47,498 nt of DNA, from the NCBI GenBank assembly GCA_030596395.1, contig JAUVKF010000019.1, forward strand, positions 1-47,498, read 5' to 3'. The translations under genes were made by a program, and so were the position numbers. The DNA comes from Chlorobiota bacterium. Lineage in GTDB: Bacteria; Bacteroidota; Bacteroidia; Bacteroidales; F082. Positions 38,561 through 47,452 of the stretch are shown piece after piece. The notes under the pieces were generated by a model, which saw only the letters and a program-made list of their open reading frames with translations, had not been told where the DNA came from and did no database searches. Each line of letters starts with the position of its first letter. Within the stretch, counting starts at the first letter, position 1.

Positions 38561-38607
38561 AAAAGATCAGTTGTTCGTTTTTTCTATAAATACAGCTGAT
38601 CTTTTTT
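38561..38607 (+). terminator. Terminator after the tRNA-like gene
   Basis: AAAAGATCAG (38561-38570) is perfectly complementary to CTGATCTTTT (38596-38605), followed by further Ts. The 25-base loop is long, but placing it eight bases after the tRNA-like 3' end argues that the tRNA-like gene is transcribed. Confidence 0.6.
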
Positions 38608-38669
38608 GTATTTTTACCCTCCCGTTTGATAAACAATTTAAGAGTATATAAAAACAAAAAATATAACAC

Positions 38670-39695
38670 ATGACCACAAACGACGCCAAAGAGAACAACG
38701 ACAAATTAAAACAGCAAAGATTAAAAGCATTAGAAGCCACGCTTGGTAATATTGAGAAAAACTTCGGTAAAGGGACTATCATGAAATTGGGTGACAATCC
38801 AATTGAAAAAGTTGAGGTCATCTCGACCGGATCGATTGGTTTGAACCACGCACTTGGCGTTGGTGGAGTTCCAAAGGGCAGGGTAGTTGAAATTTACGGA
38901 CCTGAGTCATCTGGTAAAACTACTCTTGCTTTGCATATTTTAGCAGAAGCACAAAAGGAGGGTGGTATCGCTGCATTTATTGATGCCGAGCATGCATTCG
39001 ACCGGTTTTATGCTGATAAGCTTGGTGTTGATGTTGAAAATTTGCTCATTTCGCAGCCCGATAATGGTGAGCAGGCACTGGAAATTACTGACAGCCTCAT
39101 ACGATCAGCAGCCATTGATGTTGTTGTCATTGATTCGGTTGCTGCGTTAACACCAAGGAGTGAAATAGAGGGGGAGATGGGTGATTCGAAAATGGGGCTG
39201 CATGCACGTTTGATGTCGCAGGCACTCAGAAAATTAACTGCCAACATTAGTAAAACAGGTACTGTATGTATTTTCATCAATCAATTACGCGAGAAGATTG
39301 GTGTAATGTTTGGAAATCCTGAAACCACCACCGGAGGTAATGCATTGAAATTTTATGCTTCAGTACGGTTGGATATTCGGAAGATCAGCCAGATAAAGGA
39401 TACTGATAATATTAAAGGTAACAGGACCAGGGTGAAAGTTGTAAAAAATAAAGTAGCACCACCTTTCCGTAAAGCCGAGTTTGATATCATTTATGGAGAA
39501 GGTATATCAAAGATTGGGGAGATCATTGATCTTGGGGTTGAATTTGGAATTATAAACAAGAGTGGTTCATGGTTCAGTTATGGTGAAACAAAACTTGGAC
39601 AGGGTCGCGATGCCGTTAAGGCCTTGCTGCTGGATAACCCCGACCTGGTTGAAGAACTCGAACCGCAGATCATGGAAAAATTATCTGGCAATTAA
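38670..39695 (+). CDS. recA: Recombinase RecA
   Basis: A 341-residue Rec[15 protein letters not shown] leads to Walker A GPESSGKT (77-84), [11 protein letters not shown] with Walker B in [13 protein letters not shown], the L1 loop [20 protein letters not shown] and L2 region [25 protein letters not shown]. The C-terminal domain is short and acidic. It catalyses strand exchange and promotes LexA-type self-cleavage where present. It is a single gene here, between the tRNA-like gene terminator and a large palindrome. No LexA box is evident. Confidence 0.98.
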   Translation: MTTNDAKENNDKLKQQRLKALEATLGNIEKNFGKGTIMKLGDNPIEKVEVISTGSIGLNHALGVGGVPKGRVVEIYGPESSGKTTLALHILAEAQKEGGIAAFIDAEHAFDRFYADKLGVDVENLLISQPDNGEQALEITDSLIRSAAIDVVVIDSVAALTPRSEIEGEMGDSKMGLHARLMSQALRKLTANISKTGTVCIFINQLREKIGVMFGNPETTTGGNALKFYASVRLDIRKISQIKDTDNIKGNRTRVKVVKNKVAPPFRKAEFDIIYGEGISKIGEIIDLGVEFGIINKSGSWFSYGETKLGQGRDAVKALLLDNPDLVEELEPQIMEKLSGN

Positions 39696-39701
39696 TTATC
39701 A

Positions 39702-39840
39702 GTATGAGACCTTTGTAAAACACCCATTTTGTCATCCTCGAGCGTAGCGAAGGATCTTTAAACACTTAATACTCAGATTGTAAAGATTCTTCACTTTGAT
39801 CAGAATGACAATTGTTTTTAGGTTTTGCAAAGGTCTCAAT
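39702..39840. repeat. Nested palindromic element (MITE-like) after recA
   Basis: The outer arms TATGAGACCTTTGTAAAAC and the complement of GTTTTGCAAAGGTCTCAAT match almost perfectly. The inner arms are TGTCATCC (39730) and the complementary AGAATGACA (39802-39810), and TCGAGCGTAGCGAAGGATCTT is inside. It is about 139 bases long and has no ORF. The inner part is related to the repeat at 3613-3705; the outer GAGACCTTTGC arms are additional. Confidence 0.8.
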
Positions 39841-39879
39841 ATTTTAAAAGCTTAAATTATCAGTAAACCACTTTATCAA

Positions 39880-40902
39880 ATGATAAGGTTCCCGAAAATT
39901 ATTCTCATTATTTTGGTTGTAGCGATTGCCGCATGCCAATCGAATCAAACAGAAAAACACGCCAAAGAAGAAACAATACCCACTGTTTCTGACTCAATAG
40001 AGATATTAACCAATATGATCAACAATGACTCGGCTGATTATAAATTATATGCACATCGAGCCAGGTTAAACCTGGAAAAGGGGCTGGTTGATCCCGCCTT
40101 TCGTGACCTGAGCTATGCTATCGACATGAACCCAAATGATCCAGACCTGTATATTTTATTGGGTGATATTTATTTCATTATCGGGAAGAAGGAGAATTGC
40201 CTGCAAAGTTACCGGAAAGCCGCACAACTGAATCCGGATAGTGAAGAACCTCTCCTTAAGTTAGCTGAAACTTATTTAATCCTGAAAGAATACAAACAGG
40301 CGCTACAATATATTGAGCAGACACTCGGTATAAATGTAGAAAATGCAGAAGCTTATTATTTAAAAGGAATCCAAAAAATGGAAACCGGTGATACTACAAA
40401 TGCGCTTTTAAACCTGAAGATAGCCGGAAATCTTGATTCGACTTATTACGAAGCATTTATGCAGACAGGAGGTTTATATACAGCTATGGGCGATAGTCTG
40501 GCAATCGATTTTTATAAAGCAGCCCTAAAGGCAATCCCTGATGAAGAACGGGCCTTATTACTGCTTGCCATTTCGTACCAGGAAAATAACAATTTTGATC
40601 AGGCGCTTAGCACATATCAAAAGATCAATGAGTTATATCCCGCTAACAAAATTGCATTTTATAATACAGGATATATTTATATGGTTGAACTGATGGATTT
40701 TGAGCAAGCAAAAGAAGCTTTCCATCAGGCCATTAACATTGACCATTCCTATGTTGAAGCTGTTTATAACCTGGGAAGAATATATGAGGAAACAGGGGAT
40801 TACGATCTGGCCCGAATTCAATATAAACAGGCACTTGAACTGGAAACAAATTATCCGCTGGCCATCGAAGGCTTAAATCGGTTGGATGATAGAGGGGAGT
40901 AG
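39880..40902 (+). CDS. TPR-repeat lipoprotein
   Basis: A 340-residue lipoprotein (signal IILIILVVAIAACQSNQ, acylated Cys in AAC). Residues about 50-335 are continuous tetratricopeptide repeats, about eight in number, such as DYKLYAHRARLNLEKGLVDP, PDLYILLGDIYFIIGKKENC, VEAVYNLGRIYEETGDYDLA and ARIQYKQALELETNYPLAIE. Outer-membrane-anchored protein-interaction scaffold, specific partners unknown. It is separated from recA by the nested palindrome. Confidence 0.82.
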   Translation: MIRFPKIILIILVVAIAACQSNQTEKHAKEETIPTVSDSIEILTNMINNDSADYKLYAHRARLNLEKGLVDPAFRDLSYAIDMNPNDPDLYILLGDIYFIIGKKENCLQSYRKAAQLNPDSEEPLLKLAETYLILKEYKQALQYIEQTLGINVENAEAYYLKGIQKMETGDTTNALLNLKIAGNLDSTYYEAFMQTGGLYTAMGDSLAIDFYKAALKAIPDEERALLLLAISYQENNNFDQALSTYQKINELYPANKIAFYNTGYIYMVELMDFEQAKEAFHQAINIDHSYVEAVYNLGRIYEETGDYDLARIQYKQALELETNYPLAIEGLNRLDDRGE

Positions 40903-41071
40903 TGATTGGTGATTAGTGAATAGGGAATTGGGGAAATGGTTAATGAATACTTTACAAATCTATACAGCGGACTGGAGAATGAAGATTGTCTACCCATCCG
41001 GAACAAATCAGTAGCAGTGTGATTAGTCACATTGGTAACCAACAGACAAACAGCGAGCAACTAGTTTCCAC

Positions 41072-43594
41072 TCAATATCCAAGTATGCTTCCCACCTGGT
41101 AAGTAATAAAAGCTACAAACCAAGCAGTGGCTGTGGTATATATTGCAAGAAAAGCCGACCATTTCCATTGACCGGATTCATGTTTGATGGCAGCAATAAC
41201 AGCGATACAAGGGAAATAGATCAAAATGAAAAGCATGAAAGAAAGGGCAACCAATGGTGTGAAAATAGGCTGTCCTTTTTTGTGCCCATCTTCGTATGTC
41301 TGTTCGCGCAACTTGTTGATAAGTGGCTGGTTCTCATTAATATCTGGCTCCGTTTGATACAGCACACCCATTGTGCTGATCACGATCTCCTTTGCAACGC
41401 CACCAGCTATCAGGCTGACCCCCATTTTCCAGTCGTAGCCCAGTGGTCTGATAATTGGTTCGATAAATTTGCCTATTCTTCCAATAAACGAATTTTCTTG
41501 TTTTAAACGTTGCCTTTTTAATTCAAGAAATGATAGCGCTTCTTCTTTTTCTTTATCAAGATTAGCGGTATATTCAGTAGATTGATTGTTGCTTTGTAAG
41601 GCATCAGCATATGACCTTTCCACCGAAGTTTTTTCATGATCAATCTGCTCATTAATATAGTTGCCTACCGGGAAATATCCTAATGCCCATACGATTACGG
41701 AAGCTACAAGGATCACCGTACCCATTTTCCGTAAATACTGCTGACCTTTAAACCACGTTTGTTTAAATACCGAACGCAATACTGGCATACGATAGGGTGG
41801 AAGTTCCATTACAAATGGGATGGTTTGTTTCTTGAAAATTGTCTTTTTAAATATCCATGCAAATAATCCGGCTAAAAAGATGCCAAAAAGATAAATTCCA
41901 AATAAGATGGTACCCTGGTAGGCATCAAAAAAAGCACTGATCAGCAAAATATAAACCGGGTAGCGTGCACTGCACGACATAAAAGGAAGAATAAGCATAG
42001 TGACCAGCCTGTCGTTTTTACTTTCGATTGTGCGTGTTGCCATGATTGCCGGTACGTTGCACCCAAAACCCATCAACATTGGAATAAAGGATTTACCGTG
42101 CAAGCCTACCTTGTGCATTAGCTTGTCTATAATAAAGGCAATACGGGCCATATAACCTGAAGCTTCCATCAGGGTGATAAAGAAGAATAGAATCAGGATA
42201 TTTGGAAGAAATACGATTACACCTCCAACTCCTCCTAATATTCCATCAACCATCAAATCTTTAAATATCCCAGCAGGTAGGATAGCTGATAATTTTGTCC
42301 CCAGCCACGAAACCCCAAATTCAATCCATTGCATTGGGTAATCGCCGATGAAGAACGTTGCCTGAAATGTAAACCAGATGGCAAGCAGGAAAATCGGGTA
42401 GCTTAGTAGTTTACTCGTAACCACTTTGTCGATGATACGGCTGTTGCTCATCCTGTAATCTTTGACCGATGGTTTCAAAGTTTCTTTTAAAGCACCTTCA
42501 ATAAAGCCGTATTTGGCATCAGTAAAAATCGTTTCAGTGGTTTCGTTTCTTAGAGACTCAATCTCTGCTGATTTTTTGTCAGCAAATTCGATAATCTCAT
42601 CAGCATTGCTGCAAGATTTAATTCGCTTTAATTCCTCTTCGTCATTTTCAAGCAGTTTAATGGCAAGATATCTTGGGGCAACCTTATTGGTGATTTCTTC
42701 ATTTTCACCTGCATTGATCAGACTTTGTAAAGCCCCAATTGATTGTTCGATTTGATTCCTGTAATTGATGTGTATGTGCCGTACTGTAGGATCCCTGTCC
42801 TCGTGAACTTCAATGATTTTATTAAAAATATCGGTTATCCCTTTTCCTTTTGATCCTACGGTAGGAACCATTGGTATGCCAATCATTTTTCCCAGGCCCC
42901 GGTAATCAAATTCATCACCTTTTTCCGTAAATTCATCCCACATATTCAAGGCGATCACCACTTTTCGGTCCATATCGATCAACTGGGTGGTGAGGTACAG
43001 GTTACGTTCGAGGTTTGAAGTGTCGATTACATTAAGAATAACATCAGGCAATTCGTTGATCAGATGTTCCCTGACATAAATTTCCTCAGGAGTATAACTG
43101 GTGATGGAATAAGTTCCGGGCAGGTCAACAAGCTTGAAAGTATATCCGTTATGCTCAAACCTGGCTTCTTTGACATCAACAGTTATCCCACCATAATTGG
43201 CTACCCTTTCTTTTGAGTGGGAAGCAAAATTAAAAATGGTGGTTTTGCCACAGTTAGGATTCCCAACGAGGGCTACATTGATTATTTTGCTTTTTGAAAG
43301 TGGAGCCAGGTTGAGGGATTGTTCAATTTGAAGTGTACCATTGTAGGTGTTGTTATGGCCATTATTGCCTCCATTTTCGGATACTTCAATCAGCATTGCC
43401 TCATTTCTTCTCAGTGAAACTTCATAACCTAAAATGTTGTACTCAATTGGATCGCGAAGCGGGGCGTTTTTCACAACAATTACCTGCTTACCTACTACAA
43501 ACCCCATTTCAATAATACGTTTGCGAAAAGCTCCACGGCCCTTCACCTTACTGATTATTGCTTTTTCACCGGTCTTGAGGTCGGCAAGTGTCAT
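41072..43594 (-). CDS. feoB: Fused FeoA-FeoB ferrous iron transporter
   Basis: An 840-residue fusion. Residues 1-72 form a FeoA SH3-like domain (MTLADLKTGEKAIISKVKGR). The G domain carries P-loop GNPNCGKT (111-118), G3 DLPGTYSI and G4 NMWD. Then come Nramp-like Gate motifs in GFGCNVPAIMATRTI and LPFMSCSARYPVYILLISAF in the membrane part, with about eight helices. GTP-linked Fe2+ uptake in the inner membrane. FeoA fusion is a common Bacteroidota arrangement. No Fur site was identified upstream. Confidence 0.95.
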   Translation of the reverse strand: MTLADLKTGEKAIISKVKGRGAFRKRIIEMGFVVGKQVIVVKNAPLRDPIEYNILGYEVSLRRNEAMLIEVSENGGNNGHNNTYNGTLQIEQSLNLAPLSKSKIINVALVGNPNCGKTTIFNFASHSKERVANYGGITVDVKEARFEHNGYTFKLVDLPGTYSITSYTPEEIYVREHLINELPDVILNVIDTSNLERNLYLTTQLIDMDRKVVIALNMWDEFTEKGDEFDYRGLGKMIGIPMVPTVGSKGKGITDIFNKIIEVHEDRDPTVRHIHINYRNQIEQSIGALQSLINAGENEEITNKVAPRYLAIKLLENDEEELKRIKSCSNADEIIEFADKKSAEIESLRNETTETIFTDAKYGFIEGALKETLKPSVKDYRMSNSRIIDKVVTSKLLSYPIFLLAIWFTFQATFFIGDYPMQWIEFGVSWLGTKLSAILPAGIFKDLMVDGILGGVGGVIVFLPNILILFFFITLMEASGYMARIAFIIDKLMHKVGLHGKSFIPMLMGFGCNVPAIMATRTIESKNDRLVTMLILPFMSCSARYPVYILLISAFFDAYQGTILFGIYLFGIFLAGLFAWIFKKTIFKKQTIPFVMELPPYRMPVLRSVFKQTWFKGQQYLRKMGTVILVASVIVWALGYFPVGNYINEQIDHEKTSVERSYADALQSNNQSTEYTANLDKEKEEALSFLELKRQRLKQENSFIGRIGKFIEPIIRPLGYDWKMGVSLIAGGVAKEIVISTMGVLYQTEPDINENQPLINKLREQTYEDGHKKGQPIFTPLVALSFMLFILIYFPCIAVIAAIKHESGQWKWSAFLAIYTTATAWFVAFITYQVGSILGY

Positions 43595-43726
43595 TTAAAT
43601 AAGTTCCTTACAATTGATTAATAATTATTTCAAACTTACAATTGATTCTGGTAAGAATCTGCAAAGAAAGGTTTTTATTAAAGAGCAGAAGTACCTATCA
43701 ATAGGTATTTTATCGAATTAACAAAT

Positions 43727-44278
43727 TTAGAGAATGTTGAGCGAATCACTTAAAATATCTTCTTCGCTGTTGTAAATCAGGTGATGCAGTTGCGACATAA
43801 TGTTGCTGATGCTATAACCCCAATGGTCGCTAAAAAGTGATTTACAGTCAGCCACAGCATTCTGGCGGGCGGCGATGGTGTTTTTTTGATAAAGCAGAAC
43901 AAAGTCCTTCATATCCTGGTAAACATCAGTTATGTTTTCCGAAAGGCTTGCTTTTAATGGTTCTGTTTCGTTAATATATTGCGGGTCAATAATCCAGAAC
44001 TCATCGTCTTTACCAAATTTTTCCCGTAGTGTGGTAAATATATTTTCCCACTGTTCCTCGGTTACAAACCGCATGTTGGCTTCGGGGTACTCAACAACTA
44101 CATCCGGAATCAGGGTTCCTTTGGTGTACATGAGCGGTATCACACGGTGAACAAAATCAAATATTGATTTTTTTGATTTGTCATCGATCTCTTCCATAAA
44201 GAGGCAAAATTCATTAGCAACAAGCAACATTTCAAGTGCATTTTTGCCCATGGTGATGTCGTTGGGGAGTTCGGTCAT
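43727..44278 (-). CDS. DUF5063 family protein
   Basis: A 183-residue cytoplasmic helical protein without signal peptide. Features include NALEMLLVANEFCLFMEEID, FDFVHRVIPLMYTKGTLIPD and FSDHWGYSISNIMSQLHHLI. I recognise it as DUF5063, restricted mostly to Bacteroidota, of unknown function. It is transcribed in the same direction as feoB, with 132 bases between, so it could lead the feoAB transcript. No catalytic motif is evident. Confidence 0.75.
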   Translation of the reverse strand: MTELPNDITMGKNALEMLLVANEFCLFMEEIDDKSKKSIFDFVHRVIPLMYTKGTLIPDVVVEYPEANMRFVTEEQWENIFTTLREKFGKDDEFWIIDPQYINETEPLKASLSENITDVYQDMKDFVLLYQKNTIAARQNAVADCKSLFSDHWGYSISNIMSQLHHLIYNSEEDILSDSLNIL

Positions 44279-44475
44279 AATGGTTGATTGTTATTCGTTA
44301 TATGTTAGGTGTTAATTGTTGTTTGCAAAAGTAGTAAGATATGGGATTATTTTGAATGCCCACATAATAATGCTTTTTACAAGTATTATTTATTTTATCA
44401 TCATTTATTTCCCTGGTGTGTGACGGTCTGTAGTAGAAAAAATTGTAACTTGCACAAGACTAAAAACCAAAACAA

Positions 44476-44925
44476 ATGAAAACATTAATTTTATCAATAA
44501 TCACCCTTCTGGTGGTTGGTGTTTGCTATGGGCAAGAGTCGAAAATAGATGAATTTAATGACCTTGATATTGCAAAAGCCCTTATCGGAAAGAAAGTAGA
44601 AAAGGTTGAAGATATAATAAAGCATTGCAATGTGGAATACTGGGTTACTAAAAATAATGAAGGTAAGATGTTCATATTTATTACTTACAGCGAAAGCATA
44701 AGGGCATGGAAGCTTAACATTGGTGACGTTTACAGTGAAATTGCAGGAAACGTGCGCAAGGTGGGAAGTAATATTGTTACAGAGGTTCATATTCGGTACC
44801 GGCACAATAATATGAATGACTTAAGGCATTTTTACTTGTATGAAAAACCTGAAGATGAACAACACCGAAAATTTGAAAAAGAACTCGGACAGGATGTTTC
44901 GCATTTTAAGATAATTCAATTTTAA
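44476..44925 (+). CDS. Hypothetical secreted protein
   Basis: A 149-residue protein with a signal peptide (MKTLILSIITLLVVGVCYGQ). The rest mixes strands and helices: IAKALIGKKVEKVEDIIKHC, GKMFIFITYSESIRAWKLNI and VTEVHIRYRHNNMNDLRHFY. No family recognised. Its AT-rich base composition resembles the following gene. Possibly periplasmic. Function unknown. Confidence 0.6.
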   Translation: MKTLILSIITLLVVGVCYGQESKIDEFNDLDIAKALIGKKVEKVEDIIKHCNVEYWVTKNNEGKMFIFITYSESIRAWKLNIGDVYSEIAGNVRKVGSNIVTEVHIRYRHNNMNDLRHFYLYEKPEDEQHRKFEKELGQDVSHFKIIQF

Positions 44926-44981
44926 TAAGTTGGTTTGAACGATTATTTTTTAAATCAGTATTTAAATTAATTCAAAAGTTT

Positions 44982-45710
44982 ATGCTCCCAAGTAAAAAAC
45001 AGTTTAAGAATTGGTCACTCCCGAGCCAAGTCTCCTATTTAGCATTTATTTTTGGATTGTTTGCCCTGATTATAGGAGTTGGCCAGATATTGAATTGCGT
45101 AAAAAATGAGAAGAACAACAATAAAAAAGATAAAATGTATGCCACTACTGGTTCAATCGAAGAAATACCGTTAGTAGATTCGACTAAATATAAATTATAT
45201 TTTGGGGGCATGGGTACTGGTATTCTTGGATATATGCTAAAGGAGGGTTTATATCTTGATAACTTTATTGTTTGCGGAGAATCAGAAAAACCAATGGTAA
45301 AACTTTCAGTAAAAGACGGTGGTATAAAATTAAGTGCAACATTTTATGATATAAACGATCAGGTTATTGGAGAATTGATAGAAAATGAATGGAGGTTAAA
45401 TACGAATAACTATTTTAAAAGAAATTATGATAATAGCGCTATTGAAGTTATAGACAATTATAATGTTATTGTAATACAGATATTATTTAGTGATGAACGT
45501 ATACAGGTTAATGGAGTTATGCATTGTGACCAAAATGTCTTGATAGGTAACAATAGTGAAACTAGATTGATAGCGAAAAGACTTATAAAAAATGAGATTA
45601 TTGATCCTGAAACTGGGAAATCATTTAAAGAAACATATTTGGATAAAGGAAGGGCTATTAAAAAGATTTTTAAGTATTCAGGCAAGGATTGGTTAGGTAC
45701 ACGAAGATAA
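44982..45710 (+). CDS. Hypothetical membrane-anchored protein
   Basis: A 242-residue protein with a short N-terminal cytosolic part, one hydrophobic helix (SYLAFIFGLFALIIGVGQIL, residues about 18-37), a Lys/Asn-rich linker (VKNEKNNNKKDKMYAT) and a strand-rich C-terminal domain (NFIVCGESEKPMVKLSVKDG, IGELIENEWRLNTNNYFKR, EVIDNYNVIVIQILFSDERI). This resembles bacterial proteins of unknown role found in isolated accessory loci. It follows the secreted gene by 56 bases. No function can be assigned. Confidence 0.6.
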   Translation: MLPSKKQFKNWSLPSQVSYLAFIFGLFALIIGVGQILNCVKNEKNNNKKDKMYATTGSIEEIPLVDSTKYKLYFGGMGTGILGYMLKEGLYLDNFIVCGESEKPMVKLSVKDGGIKLSATFYDINDQVIGELIENEWRLNTNNYFKRNYDNSAIEVIDNYNVIVIQILFSDERIQVNGVMHCDQNVLIGNNSETRLIAKRLIKNEIIDPETGKSFKETYLDKGRAIKKIFKYSGKDWLGTRR

Positions 45711-45811
45711 TTACGAATGAAAACTTTTATTTATCTCCAAAATATATACCTATATCATATCCAATAAAAAACAAAACCCCTAAACCATAGAAGATTAAGG
45801 ACTTAAATTTG

Positions 45812-45885
45812 TAGCGAGACCGAGAATTGAACTCGGGACCTCCGGGTTATGAATCCGACGCTCTAACCAACTGAGCTACCTCGCC
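45812..45885 (-). tRNA. tRNA-Met(CAT), elongator type
   Basis: On the minus strand GGCGAGG-TA-GCTCAGTTGG opens a standard cloverleaf. D arm GCTC/GAGC, anticodon loop TTCATAA (CAT) on stem TCGGA/CCCGG (one A-C mismatch), T arm CCGAG-TTCAATT-CTCGG, acceptor TCTCGCT with discriminator A. CCA is not encoded. G1-U72 pairing rather than an unpaired C1 argues for the elongator, although CAT could also be a lysidine-modified Ile tRNA. Confidence 0.93.
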
Positions 45886-46000
45886 ATTTTGAGCATGCAA
45901 AAATATAAATTTCCAAACGTACATTTACACTTCTCATAAAATTTTAAGAAAACAGGGTTTTACTATCAATACTCTTTTTATGAAAGCCACTTTGAATTAT

Positions 46001-46096
46001 ACCCCACTGGCTAAAGTTTCCTGATTTAAGCCTCACGAATTCAATGACAATTAAATAAAGTTAAAAATTGTAGGGTTTAAGTCTCAGACTTAAACC
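46001..46096. repeat. REP-like palindromes ('ggtttaag' family), left cluster
   Basis: GGTTTAAGTCT-C-AGACTTAAACC (46074-46096) is a perfect 11-base-pair hairpin. Just before it, CCCCACTGGCTAAAG and GATTTAAGCC form a degenerate related repeat. The same GGTTTAAG motif recurs at 46859-46881. Confidence 0.7.
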
Positions 46097-46166
46097 AGAA
46101 GGTTTTGGGCTTGCAGAGAAAATAAGCTGAAAGAAAACAGGATAATTAAAAATTGGTTTTTAACTT

Positions 46167-46451
46167 TCATTTACCTTTTTGTATAGGTTTCGACTCAAAA
46201 TATTCATTAAGTTTTTCGTTTTCACTTATTAACTGTGTGACGTTATAGTCATAAAATTTATTTCGTAAATCACCCGCATTAGCAGAAAAAGATTGGATCA
46301 CTATATAAGAGTCTTCATAAACGTCTTTAACCCTGAACAATAAATTAGTCTTTATGTAGTGATAATCATATATATCTAATATATATAACTGGCGAAGTGA
46401 TTCCTCGTGAATTTTTAAAAAATACTTTAAAGCTTTTTCCCGTTCAATCAA
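46167..46451 (-). pseudogene. Hypothetical protein, probably 5'-truncated or frameshifted gene
   Basis: The readable part is 94 residues: REKALKYFLKIHEESLRQLY, DVYEDSYIVIQSFSANAG, FYDYNVTQLISENEKLNEYF, a helical cytoplasmic-type protein. It has only a TTG start at 46451. Upstream in the same frame the sequence still looks coding (SKEYDKVLSKDFKGKDIL) but meets TGA at about 46510 before an ATG. A neighbouring frame reads IIKLTLSGDVEARNMIKSY, suggesting a frameshift within one longer gene. No family recognised. It is enclosed by REP-like palindromes. It might be a real short gene with a TTG start. Confidence 0.45.
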
Positions 46452-46904
46452 AATATCTTTTCCTTTAAAATCTTTTGATAAGACTTTATCATATTCCTTG
46501 CTTCGACATCACCGGAAAGCGTTAACTTGATAATAGATATTTGACATACAATACGATTTGATTACACCAAAGTTAAAAGTTAAGAAACTTTAATGAAAAA
46601 GCCCGGTACCACACTCTTCCAGATTTGCAATCTGGAAATTAGGAGTTTAGGATTTGCTTCAAAGGAGTGCCTATAGCGTAATTCTATTGTTTATGTAATT
46701 GAATTCACACATGCTATTCTTAATTTGTTTTATTAGGGTTTCAAATCCTTTGCTCTTTACTTCCGGATTCGGAAATCCGGATGAGCGTATCCCCCTCTGG
46801 CTTAAGTCTCCAGAATTAAGACCCTGCTTCTACAACTTGTATAAATGATAAATTTATTGGTTTAAGTCAATGGCTTAAACCAGATAAGGAGGGTAGTAGT
46901 TTTT
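46452..46904. other. Gene-free interval with REP-like palindromes
   Basis: Contains TTCCAGATT-TGC-AATCTGGAA (46617-46637, perfect), CCGGATT-CGGA-AATCCGG (46763-46780), CTGGCTTAAGTC with a matching GAATTAAGAC (about 46797-46822) and GGTTTAAG-TCAATGG-CTTAAACC (46859-46881). The start of the interval holds the putative upstream part of the decayed gene. No complete ORF or known RNA is seen. Confidence 0.65.
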
Positions 46905-47276
46905 CTAACTGATTTTACTCTTAATAATAAATCTGTTTTTCAGTTGCTGGTATTCCTGATCAGAGATAATCCCTTTTCGTTTTAGCATAAACAGGTTTAG
47001 TATTTCGTCAGATTTACTACCAGGAGATCCACTATCTGGAATTTTCTGTTCGTCAATCTCATTGTCATTTAACTTCTGGACTTTCTCAATTTCTTTATTC
47101 CTGAAAAAATCTTCCAGATAGGCATGTAGAAAAAGATAGGTGAGTATAATAATGAGTATGACAGCAAATATGATCAGTAATACCCAGGTGTCATCGCTGA
47201 TCTTTGATAAATTGCCTCTCGCGAAAACATGGAGATTTACTAGTAGTAAAGCAGTTATTAAGTATAACTTCTTCAT
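46905..47276 (-). CDS. Small membrane protein with C-terminal SHOCT-like domain
   Basis: A 123-residue protein with an N-terminal signal or helix (LYLITALLLVNLHVFA), then a second hydrophobic helix (WVLLIIFAVILIIILTYLFL, residues about 31-50), a charged linker, and a C-terminal SHOCT-type motif ILNLFMLKRKGIISDQEYQQ. SHOCT domains are short oligomerisation motifs of unknown biochemical role. It appears to be a solitary gene. No clear function. Confidence 0.72.
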   Translation of the reverse strand: MKKLYLITALLLVNLHVFARGNLSKISDDTWVLLIIFAVILIIILTYLFLHAYLEDFFRNKEIEKVQKLNDNEIDEQKIPDSGSPGSKSDEILNLFMLKRKGIISDQEYQQLKNRFIIKSKIS

Positions 47277-47423
47277 AGGTATAAATTTACTTTCTCGTTC
47301 TATATGGTTTATACGTGAAATTACAAAAGTGGTTGGCTTGACCAGATAAATCCGTTTGTTAATAAATTTATAACAGGTTCAAAATCAGAACGAATACATG
47401 CTAACTAAATTCTGAATCAACAT

Positions 47424-47452
47424 AAAAAAACCCCCTGCTTTGAGGCAGGGGG
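47424..47452 (-). terminator. Intrinsic terminator for a minus-strand gene beyond the window
   Basis: CCCCCTGC-TTTGAG-GCAGGGGG hairpin (47431-47452). Read on the minus strand it is followed by seven Ts (47430-47424). It would stop transcription from a gene lying to the right of the window end. Confidence 0.75.

Noticed and set aside
38430..38669. Minus-strand frame over the tRNA-like gene
   Set aside because: It reads through the complement of the T arm and anticodon arm, a common false gene pattern over tRNA genes.
41018..41031. TGTGA-TTAG-TCACA resembling a CRP site
   Set aside because: Spacing is four instead of six bases and it lies between two convergent gene ends, so it cannot regulate a nearby start.
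46490..46540. In-frame TGA upstream of the 94-residue ORF as possible selenocysteine or readthrough
   Set aside because: No SECIS-like hairpin directly after the TGA and the surrounding frames suggest a frameshift instead.
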